Part shown: piece after piece, positions 56,181-64,000 of the stretch
Layout of the letters: each line of letters starts with the position of its first letter
How positions within the stretch are numbered: position 1 is the first letter of the stretch
Assembly: GCF_047496725.1 (NCBI RefSeq)
Contig: NW_027328667.1
Span: forward strand, 900,001 to 964,000
Length of the DNA: 64,000 bases
Direction: 5' to 3'
From: Anoplolepis gracilipes
Taxonomy: Eukaryota > Arthropoda > Insecta > Hymenoptera > Formicidae
The notes under the pieces: generated by a model
The model's input: only the letters and a program-made list of their open reading frames with translations
What the model was told of the DNA's origin: nothing
Databases searched by the model: none
Program-made: the position numbers and the translations under genes

Positions 56181-56461
56181 TAGGAGAGGAGGAATAAGAA
56201 GAATGGTGGATGAGAGAAGTGGAAAGGGAAAGAAGAGAAGTCTTGGGAGGAAGAGAGAGAGGAAAAGAGAGAGGAAGAGAGAGGGAAGAAGAGAGGAGAG
56301 AGAGTGAGAGTGAGTGATCTTTTGAGAGAGTAGAGAGAGGGAGAGAGAGAAGGAGAGTGAGAGAATGAGATAAGGTGGGAGAGAGAGAGGGAAAGGAGAG
56401 GGGCGGAGACAGTTATGGAAAATTTCGAAAACAAGAGGAAATGAAAGTCCCCGCGCTTGAC

Positions 56462-56493
<32 letters not shown>

Positions 56494-56695
56494 GGGCGCG
56501 CGCGCGCGAATAGGGAGGTGGATGTGGGTAGGAAGAAAATAACTAGCTTCATGCCCACAGCTGCGCCCCATTTTAGGATATAAGCATTGTTCATAGATTT
56601 ATATTTAGAGTAAGTTTGTTGTAGAATGTACAGTGCTATAAAAAAGACTGTAACCCCAAGGGGAACAATAAAATTATTCATTCATATTTCATAAT

Positions 56696-57380
56696 ATGAA
56701 AGAAAATAATTTCTGTTTAATTAAAATAGATTGGCTTGTAAGAGCAGTGAAAGAAATGAAAGATGAGACAGTATGTAAAAAGATGATTAAAAAAGAAGTT
56801 CAAGAAGGAATGGAAAATGTTAAACAAGAAATACTGGAAGATATAAGAAAAATGATACAAGGAGGGATGTCTGGTCCATCAGATGGAACACATAGAAGCT
56901 ATAGTGAAGCAGCTAAAGAGTAGAAAAAAGAAAATGTTATAATTATTAAACCTAAAGTGGAACAGAAGAGTGAAACTACCAAAAGATTAATAAGAAAAAA
57001 GGTAGATATTAAAAATATGGCAATGGGAATAACGAAACTAAGAAAAGGAAGTAAGGGAATAGTGATGGGTTGTGAAACGGGAGAAGAATTGGAAAAATTA
57101 AAGACCGCAGTACAAAATAAGTTGGGTGAAAATTTCAAAGTTACTGAGTTGCCACAAATGAAACCTAAGATAGTCAATATCGATGAAGAAGACATAAAAT
57201 TGAATGATAATGAGTTAATAGATATAATCAAGAAGCAGAATAAAGTTGCAGTAAATAAGGAATTTCAGATACGAATAATAAAGAAAATAATCAAGGAGAA
57301 AAGAAGCTACAGTAATCAATCGGGAAGAAGAGGGCGTCGTAATAATTGAAACAGATGAGAAAACCCATGAGTTATTGTTA
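56696..57380 (+). pseudogene. LINE copy 1 ORF1, N-terminal part
   Basis: It encodes a coiled-coil region (KKEVQEGMENVKQEILEDIR), SEAAKE, a TAG stop at 56920-56922 where copy 2 has AAG (Lys), KKENVIIIKPK, then DIKNMAMGITKLRKGSKGIV and MGCETGEELEKLK, a gag-like domain conserved in copy 2. The N-terminal PHD-like finger of copy 2 is absent, so this copy is 5' truncated. The final codons GAG TTA TTG TTA are cut at the TA where the Tc1 element sits; excising it restores the frame into GKINVGWKKCP. Confidence 0.7.
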
Positions 57381-58649
57381 CAGTCAGTCAAGTAAGAGCG
57401 TGTTCGGCATAATTACCAGTTGGTAAAAGAGATCGCCTTAATTCTTTCGCGAGTAGATAGAGTGGGCCTTTGTTTTCCATACATTATCAAGAAAGATTCA
57501 GTTTACATTGAATTTTCGTCAGAAAAACACGTAAAGCGTCATGAGTGCCGCGTACGCATCGCGCGAGGCTGTGTTCCTCTATACCTCTATAGTTCCTCAC
57601 CCGAAAGGTTCGAAAATGTCTCATGCAGCGGCTGCTAAGTATATGGGGAAGTCGAAATCATTCGTCAGGAAGTGGGTGCAGCGATATAAGGAGACAAAAA
57701 CTGTCGATGACTTGCCGGAACGTGGCTCGATAAGCAAAGTGTCCCCTAAAGTCGATAAATTGATACTGAACTTGTTTTCGCGGAATCCTTGCTTAACACT
57801 GCGTCAAGGAGCAGCAAAATTGAAGCAGAAAGGTTTTGATTTATCATTCGAAAGTGTCCGAACCCATCTCCGTGCTCATGATATCAAATGGCGAAGTACA
57901 GTGAAGAAACTTTTGTTAAGTGAAAAGCACGTGGCGAAGCGACTCGCTTGGGCGAATGAAAATATCGACCGAGATTGGAGCAATGTAATTTTTACGGACG
58001 AAGCTTCTGTTTGGGGATATGTTATTGCCCCACGAGGCTGGTCAACCTCCACCAACAGGTTGGTACAGCGGACCGTTAAGCACCCAATAAAGGTGCATCT
58101 TTGGGACTGCTTCTCAAAACTGGGTTTGCACCTGTTCACCTACAATTTGAATGCTCCGAAAATGCTCGAGATTTACAAGAAATCATTGTTACCGACTGCC
58201 CAACGTTGGTTTATCAATAAAAACGAGAAATGGATCCTGCAGGAGGACAACGATCCCAAACACCGCAGCAAGCTCTGCATCGAGTGGAAGGAGCAATCTG
58301 GCATCACTACACTTGATTGGCCGTCGCAGTCACCCAATGCCAATCCAATTGAGAATGTGTTGGCATACATCAAGCACAAGCTTCGTGGAAGGAAAGTATT
58401 CACTTTGAAGTAATTAACCAGAGAAATTCGTCGCATTTGGAGGTCCTTGCCGCATGAATACACCGTTAACTTGGTCGAAAGCATGCCTAGGAGATGCCAG
58501 GCAATTATCGACGCCGGTGGTGACTGAACACATTACTAATACAATTGTATCTTTAATCTGATCGAGTACAATGAACCCACGCATTTAAAAATTGTATTCA
58601 ATAAATTTTTCTACAAATTAACCCGAACACGCTCTTACTTGACTGACTG
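57381..58649 (+). mobile_element. Tc1-family DNA transposon, complete, TA duplication
   Basis: The ends CAGTCAGTCAAGTAAGAGCG are inverted for about 27 bases (to tgttcgg), flanked by TA at 57379-57380 and 58650-58651. The 1269-bp length, the TIRs and a single transposase gene are typical of Tc1. Both ends look intact, which together with the nearly open transposase suggests fairly recent insertion into the LINE. Confidence 0.92.
57541..58527 (+). pseudogene. Tc1-family transposase, one premature stop
   Basis: The frame is open for 290 codons. A TAA at 58411-58413 then interrupts it, and the frame continues LTREIRRIWRSLPHEY to a TGA at 58525-58527 (328 residues if the stop were read). An N-terminal helix-turn-helix region (AAAKYMGKSKSFVRKWVQRY) is followed by a second DNA-binding part (LTLRQGAAKLKQKGF). 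The catalytic triad is complete: D153 in IFTDEASVWGY, D236 in LQEDNDPKHRS and E271 in SPNANPIENVL, with 34 residues between the second D and E (DD34E). The enzyme would cut and paste the element at TA sites in the nucleus. The start at 57541 is the first ATG of the frame; the next, at residue 26, is possible. The stop removes only the last ~38 residues, so partial function is uncertain. Confidence 0.9.
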
Positions 58650-58969
58650 TAAATAAAGGAAAAATAAATGTAGGATGGAAAAAGTGTCCTGTATTTAATC
58701 ATATTAATGTCAAAAGATGTTTTAAATGCTGGGGTTATTATCATATTGCAAAAAATTGTACAAGAGATGAGACATGCCACAAATGTGCAGGAAATCATAA
58801 AGCAGTTGAATGTAAGGTGACTAAGAAAAAATACGTAAACTGTATGTTTAAAATTCAAACACAATTTGAAGATAAGTGATGAGCATGACGCACTTGATCC
58901 AGAATGTCCGACATATAAAAGAGTGATACAAGAGGAGAAGAAGAGGGCTGGCTGGGAGGACAACAAATA
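58650..58969 (+). pseudogene. LINE copy 1 ORF1, zinc-knuckle C-terminus
   Basis: Downstream of the Tc1 element the ORF1 frame resumes with GKINVGWKKCPVFNHINVKR, CFKCWGYYHIAKNC (CX2CX4HX4C) and CHKCAGNHKAVEC (CX2CX3HX4C), then CMFK. After a frame slip near 58850 it continues with SDEHDALDPECPTYKRVIQE and a stop at about 58969. Such knuckles bind nucleic acid in ORF1 proteins of Jockey/I/CR1-type LINEs. Confidence 0.78.
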
Positions 58970-58973
58970 GCAG

Positions 58974-61849
58974 TTACAGAAAGAAGAGGAGCTGATATTG
59001 TATACAAATGCGCAAAGTTTGACAGCACATAAAGATGAGATACAACATCAGATTATGAAGAAAGTAAATCCAGCAATCATAGCACTGTCAGAATCTAGGC
59101 TGACGGATGAAATTGAAGATAGCAAAGTGAACGTGCCAGGTTATTCTATAATTAGATGTAACGCAGAAAATAGAAATACAGGAGGAGCAATTATATATGT
59201 AAGAGACGATATTAAATATGAAATAGTATTGGTAAAAAAAATAGTGTCGAACTGTTGGTGTGTTGCAATAGAGGTAAAAGAGAAATTGTATAAAGGTGTG
59301 GTAATGGTACTATATCATTCACCAAGTGCATCGCACGGTGATCTTGTGATGTTTCTTGAAGATATAGTAGAGGAATTAGTAATAAAAGGAGACTGCATGG
59401 TAATGGGAGACTTTAATATAGATTTCATGATTGATTCATTTTATTCTAAAAAGTTGCAAACGGTAATGGCAAATTTAGGTATGAAACAGTATGTTAATAA
59501 ACCGACGAGAGTTACAAAGGACAGTCAAATAATTATAGATTTATGTTTTGCTAATAATAACGTTCAAGTACAAATAATACATGAATCTAAAATAACAGAT
59601 CATGCATGGTTAAGAGTTGTATTAAGCGCCTATAAAACCATAAGTAAATATAGAGAATTTAGCGGTAGGAACTTTTACAGCAAATTTAATGCAGATGAGT
59701 TTAATAGATTGATAGAAGACAAAATAGAGCAATGTCAAGGTTTAGAAGTTAGTGAGAGAGCAAAGAAATTTGTCGATATTATGGTAGATGCATTGGATAG
59801 TACAGCACCTAGGAAAAAATTAAAAATACCAAAAGTATGGGAAGGTAAAAAGTGGTTTTCAGATGATATAAGAGTAGCATCTGATAGAAGGGATGTAGCA
59901 TACAATAACGCCTTGTTCAATGATACGCAGCAAAATTGGATGCAATTCAAAAGTGAAAGAAATGCAGTAGTCAAATTAATTAGAGAAAAGAAAAAAGAAT
60001 ATTATGAAAATATGATAGATTGTAATAAGAATAACCCGACAAAAATGTGGAAAACTTTAAAAGAAATAATCAGAGGTGAGCCAATGCATGGAAGAGAAAT
60101 AGAAGATGTAGATTTTGAAATATTAGGAGACATAAATGAGTGCAATAGAGCTGATAAATTTAATATGTATTATATACATAGTATTAATAATATACTAAAA
60201 TCTATAAATAGTGAAAAATTTACAAGTGCAGGTACGAGTGGAAGTCCGGGCAGTAAGAGAACTATTTATGTTATTGAAAACAATTATAATATTATAGAAA
60301 AGTTTGAAATGATTAAAATGGAGGATTTAGAGGGAATTGTTACGGGCATGCCAAAAAAAAGAGGTACGGAAGAGGGAATAACTAGTGACATACTTAAAGT
60401 AACATCTTGTATAATAAAAGAAGAGTTTGTCGATCTGATAAATAATTCTATGAGAGATGGTTGTTTTCCAGAGAGTTGGAAAACATCGACAATAATACCG
60501 ATACCAAAAATAGAAAAAACTAAAAAAGCAAGTGAATATAGGCCTATTAATATGCTACCAAATTTCTAAAAAGTATTAGAATTAGTAGTAAAAAAACAAA
60601 TTGAAATGAACCTTGAACCTAATGATATTACAATGGAACATCAATCGGGCTTTAGAAGACAGTTTTCGTGTGAAACGGCGATTCAAACTGTTATCGACGA
60701 ATGGAAATTGATAGTTAGTGAGGGAAAAATGGTAGGGGTAATTTTTATGGATCTTAAACGAGCGTTCGAAACAATAGATAGAGAAAGATTAATAGAGAAA
60801 TTATATCAATACGGAATTAGAGGAATGGTACTAAAATGGTTAAAATCGTATTTAAATAATAGGACACAACAGGTCCGTTTCAATAATAAATGGTCAAAAC
60901 TGATTGATACAGAATATGGCGTGCCACAAGGGTCAGTTTTAGGACCTTTATTATTTATTGTATATATAAATGATATAGTTAAAGTCTGCCCGGAAAAATG
61001 TAGTATAAAAATGTTTGCAGATGATATATTAATATATGTAAGTGGAGTAAACAGTGCGGAATTAGAGAATAAAATGAATATGGTATTTAAATAGAATAGT
61101 AGAAAAATGGATGAATGTAAATAAATTGAAAATGAACGCAGGAAAAACTAAATACATGATAGTCAGGAGTATAAGGAAAGAATTGAAAGGAAATATTGCG
61201 TTGAAATGTTTGGATGGAACTGAGATAGAGCGAGTAGAAACAATTAAATACTTGTATAATTATTGATGATAAACTCCGATTTAAAGACCACTATGATTAT
61301 ATGTTAAAAAAATAGGAAAAAACAAGTTTTTTAAATAGAATAGGTAAATTTATATCAATGTATACCAGGTGCATTGTATATAAATCAATTACAGCGCCTC
61401 ACTTTGAATACTGCGCAACGTTGTTAATAGATATGGGGGAAACACAGCTGGATAAATTACAGATAGCGCAAAATCGAGCCATGAGAGTTATATTGCAATG
61501 TGATAGATATACCAAAGTGGAACACATGCTGCAAACGTTGCAGTTCATGTCCGTAAGACAAAGACTATATTATAACGTGTGCATATTTATTTTTAAGATT
61601 TTAAAGAATATATTACCAAATCAATTAAAAAATAGAATAGAAATAGTAGGAAATGAGAGTGAAAGACAAACACGACAAGCCGGGGACATTGCAATACAAC
61701 TACTTCGTAGAACAAGAAGCGCGCAAAAGAGTATGTTCTACGAAGGAGTGAAAATGTATAACGCGTTACCAGCCAAAACAAAAAGTAGTGAAAAAATTGA
61801 ATCATTTAAGCGTAGGTTAAAGGAATATATATATAATAATGGAATTTAA
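58974..61849 (+). pseudogene. LINE copy 1 ORF2: EEP endonuclease and reverse transcriptase
   Basis: The first 523 codons from 58998 are open; the frame is already open upstream at LQKEEELILYTNAQSL, so the ATG may not be the true start. Endonuclease motifs: TNAQSLTAHKDEI, ALSESRLTDEIED, GGAIIYVRDD, GDFNID (residues 137-142) and the TDH motif (200-202). RT begins near EYRPINMLPNF, where a TAA (60567) stops it. It resumes at 60606 with QSGFRRQFSCETAIQTVIDE, FMDLKRAFETIDRERL, YGVPQGSVLGPLLFIVYIND and the FADD box, all catalytic aspartates present. Frame slips near 61088 and 61250 lead to the C-terminal part (61358-61849, RQRLYYNVCIFIFKILKNIL). One stop and at least two slips make it inactive. Clade (Jockey/CR1-like) is judged from RT motifs. 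Confidence 0.85.
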
Positions 61850-61907
61850 TATGTAATTTTATGTACTACAAATAGTTGAGAAAGCTAATAAAGATCAATC
61901 AATCAAT

Positions 61908-62040
61908 CCCTCCCTCTCTCTCCCTCTCCCTCCCTCTCTCTCCCTCTCTTTCCCTCTCTCCCTCTCTCCCTCCCTCTCTCCCTCTCTCTCCCCCTCCCCC
62001 TCTCTCTCTCTCCCTCCCTCTCTCTTTCTCTCTCTCTCTA
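61908..62040. repeat. CCCTCTCT pyrimidine microsatellite between the two LINE copies
   Basis: Uninterrupted C/T tract with CCCTCCCTCTCT words. It directly follows the (TCAA)n tail of LINE copy 1 and ends just before the 5' region of copy 2. Confidence 0.95.
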
Positions 62041-62333
62041 GGAGTAGAGGTAGGAGAACGGTTGTGTGTTGTGTATACTCTGGATGAATAGTGGATAAAT
62101 ACGTAAAGTATAAGTATTTTTGGATGATGGCTGTATACAGTAAGGAGTGAGTGGTGCGGGGCACATTATGCATATATAAGAAAGTACATAGTTTAGCGGT
62201 CTGGGTATACTCGGCTAGCATTGGTATATGAAAAATGCTGAATAAGCGATAGACTGGCGGACATATTAGTCAGCAGGGATTGTAGCACGAAGTATGTGGG
62301 ACACAGACGTGTGACTTAGTGAATAATATCAAT

Positions 62334-63686
62334 ATGATTGATTCTGAATGTGTGGAGTATCGGTGCTCTGCATGTAAGAAAGAGATAAAGAGCTTGATTG
62401 TGCAATGTAAGGCTTGTCTTAATTTGGTTTTTCACCCTGGTTGCTTGAATAAACAAAATATTGAATAAATAAAATATATAATAAAAATAAGGAATTGGTA
62501 AAATGTGAAGGTCCTTTTGATCAATTCTCAGTTGAAATTGATAAAACAGAAATGAGGAAATCAATAACAGTAGGTAGCAAAGACAGACAGAGAGCAATGA
62601 ACTCGACGGGTTCGACTCCGGATACTTCAGGAAATGCAAGTAAGCTAAACATTGATACAAAAATTGATGGGCTCATAAATGTGATGAAGGAGATGAGAGG
62701 TGCAATGTTATGTAAAAACGATCTAAAAAATGAAATAAAAAAGTTAATTAAAGATATTGTGCAAGAGGAATTAAATGATCTTAAGCATGAATTAGCTGAG
62801 CTAAAGGAAATTATGCAACAAAATACCACTAAAACTGTTGATAAAGTACAGAAAAATTTTTCTGAAGCGGTAAAAGAGAAGAAGAAAGAAAATGTGATAA
62901 TCGTAAGACCTAAGAAACAACAAGCTAGTGAAACTACTAGAAGCAAGTAAAAGAGAGGGTAGACATAACCAATTTGGCAGTAGGTATATCAAAATTTAGA
63001 AAAGGAGGTAATGGATAATCGGTTATTCTTGGTTGTGAAAGCACGAGGGAGTTAGAAGAGCTGAAAACCTCAATGCAGGTTAATTTAGGTGAAGATTTCA
63101 AAATTCGGGAACCAAGGAAGCTTAAACCAAAGATAAAAATTGTTAATATAGAAATGGATGTAATGAATATGGAAGATGAAAGTTTATTGGATACTATAAA
63201 AAAGCAAAATATCAGTAATGTAGTAAAGGATAGTTTCTATATAAAACTATTGAAAAGAATAGTTAAGGTAGATAAGGACGATACTAAGCGGCCCATTAAA
63301 GAAAGAAGAGGAAATGAAGGCTCTCTGATACTTGAGGTAGACGAATTGACTTGTGAGGTATTGCTGAAAAGAGGGAAAATAAATATAGGTTGGAATAAAT
63401 GCCCGGTGTTTGAGTATTTTGATGTTAAGAGATGCTTTAATGTTGGGGTTTCCGGCACATAGCCAAGTATTACATGAGACAGGATACATGCCACAAGTGT
63501 GCTGGTAATCACTTAGCCAGGGAATGCACAACAGAAATAAGGAAATGTATAAACTGTATGCATAAAAACAAGTCATTTAATCTGCAGTTGAATGTTGATC
63601 ATGATGCCTTGAGTGCCGATTGCCCGACGTTTATGAGATTAATGGAAGAAGTAAAAAAGAAGACTAGCTGTGAAGGGATAAAATAG
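62334..63686 (+). pseudogene. LINE copy 2 ORF1: PHD-like finger, coiled coil, zinc knuckles
   Basis: From ATG 62334 the frame reads MIDSECVEYRCSACKKEIKS, then CKACLNLVFHPGCL. This CxxC...CxxC...HxxC pattern of a PHD-like finger is followed by a TAA at 62466-62468. The frame resumes from about 62495 with FDQFSVEIDKTEMRKSITVG, a coiled coil (KDIVQEELNDLKHELAELKE) and KKENVIIVRPKKQQ. After a slip and a stop near 62950 and 63018 it continues LGCESTRELEELKTSMQVNL, RGKINIGWNKCPVFEYFDVK, RCF, and finally in another frame CHKCAGNHLAREC, CINCMHKNKS, DALSADCP to 63686. PHD-like fingers at the ORF1 start are known in some CR1-type elements. Multiple breaks make it non-coding today. Confidence 0.75.
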
Positions 63687-63689
63687 CAA

Positions 63690-64000
63690 TCAAAGACTGA
63701 AGATGGTGCAATTATACACACAAACGCACAAAGCCTCTTGGCGCATATCGATGGACTTCAACAACAGGTCATGAAGACAACAAAACCTGCAATACTGGCG
63801 CTATCTGAGACTAGATTAACGCCAGACATAGAAGATAGTGAAGTGTTTACGCCAGGGTATAATATAGTTAGATGCGATTCTGAAAGTAGACATACAGGAG
63901 GGGTTTGCATGTATGTACGAGACGACATAAAATACGAAATAGTCTTGGTTAAAAAAGTTAATATTGAACTGCTGGTGTATAGCCATAGATTTAAGAGACA
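63690..64000 (+). pseudogene. LINE copy 2 ORF2, endonuclease N-terminus (partial)
   Basis: It reads HTNAQSLLAHIDGLQQQVMK, ALSETRLTPDIED and GGVCMYVRDDIKYEIVLVKK, colinear with the endonuclease start of copy 1. A one-base slip near 63960 turns the expected NCWCIAIDLR into another frame. The sequence ends at the window edge, so the rest is unknown. Confidence 0.8.

Larger units (their letters stand above)
53050..56684 (+). mobile_element. Purine-rich non-LTR retrotransposon lacking its endonuclease
   Basis: Order: 5' region, ORF1 (53407-54340), a post-endonuclease segment, RT and C-terminal domain (54350-56180), 3' UTR ending accccaaggggaacaataaa and an attcattcat tail at about 56684. The sense strand is overwhelmingly A and G. 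The endonuclease domain expected between ORF1 and RT has no room (about 100 bases), so the copy has an internal deletion. Other pieces of the family are at 1140-1278 and 40945-42160. Confidence 0.75.
56686..61907 (+). mobile_element. Jockey/CR1-like LINE, copy 1 (5'-truncated, split by a Tc1 element)
   Basis: ORF1 with coiled coil and zinc knuckles (56696-57380 and 58650-58969), ORF2 with EEP endonuclease and RT (58974-61849), then a short 3' UTR with aataaagatc and a (TCAA)n tail to 61907. The Tc1 transposon at 57381-58649 interrupts ORF1. A second copy starts only about 130 bases downstream in the same orientation. Confidence 0.8.
62041..64000 (+). mobile_element. Jockey/CR1-like LINE, copy 2, cut by the window edge
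   Basis: A 5' UTR of about 290 bases (from gagtagaggtaggagaacgg), ORF1 from 62334 and the start of ORF2 at about 63690. It is the same family as copy 1 by colinear ORF1 and ORF2 peptides, and it includes the 5' end missing from copy 1. The rest lies beyond 64000. Confidence 0.8.

Noticed and set aside
56019..56681. 220-codon minus frame
   Set aside because: Antisense of the LINE 3' region plus a GT microsatellite.
61876..62221. Ser/Leu/Pro and Glu/Arg repeat frames
   Set aside because: Translations of the CCCTCT microsatellite.
62316..62946. Minus frames opposite LINE copy 2 ORF1
   Set aside because: Shadows; the plus strand carries the PHD-like and coiled-coil peptides.

Overview
The window reads as a repeat-dense euchromatic stretch of an AT-rich insect genome, most likely an ant or other hymenopteran. 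This is an inference from spliced animal-type exons, short TTAGG-type telomere-like clusters, many hairpin elements ending in a CAGGGTGTCC-type terminus, and copia, gypsy, hAT, Tc1, P-like, CACTA-like and two kinds of LINE remnants. There is no operon structure, CRISPR array or recognisable virus.

Host genes. The clearest host coding sequence is a pair of plus-strand exons. The exon at 10708-10833 ends at a GTAAGT donor. The exon at 31353-31484 carries the last transmembrane segment of a Cys-loop ligand-gated ion channel and a stop. Both junctions are phase 0 and the two join smoothly, so 10834-31352 is probably one ~20.5 kb intron filled by transposons. A second spliced locus (minus, 46003-47613) resembles the DUF4806 family and has an internal stop.

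Layout. 1-3.6 kb: P-like transposase tail, nested hairpin MITEs, an AT-rich palindromic repeat. 3.7-7 kb: GT-type microsatellite and three long-TIR elements. 9.2-10.6 kb: a 1.3 kb palindrome split by a hAT MITE with a perfect 8-bp duplication. 10.9-14.4 kb: degenerate hAT transposase and a TAA-flanked element. 14.7-18.3 kb: 15-bp minisatellite, hairpins, unclassified GC-richer DNA. 18.3-20 kb: a DDE transposon whose ~340-bp TIRs each hold a tRNA-Met-like sequence. 20-24.1 kb: a minus-strand copia element broken by insertions. 24.1-31.2 kb: MITEs, a second ACAAGG long-TIR element with tRNA-like sequences, a composite palindrome. 31.35 kb: channel 3' exon, then about 4 kb with few repeats. 35.6-39.8 kb: CACTA-like transposase relic split by a 2.2 kb palindromic element. 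40.9-42.2 kb: antisense tail of a purine-rich LINE. 42.5-43.2 kb: MITEs. 44.1-45.8 kb: probable solo gypsy-like LTR. 46-52.5 kb: DUF4806 locus, a CACATTTA-repeat element, a second CACTA-like transposase. 53-56.7 kb: purine-rich LINE lacking its endonuclease. 56.7-64 kb: two tandem Jockey/CR1-like LINE copies, the first split in ORF1 by a nearly intact Tc1 transposon.

The genes do not form a pathway. The window shows a neurotransmitter-channel gene surviving in DNA layered by repeated transposon insertion. The most unusual signals are structural: families of near-perfect hairpins, TIRs carrying tRNA-like sequences, a dispersed palindrome built from TCAAGGTCA nuclear-receptor-type sites, and a ribozyme-like core.
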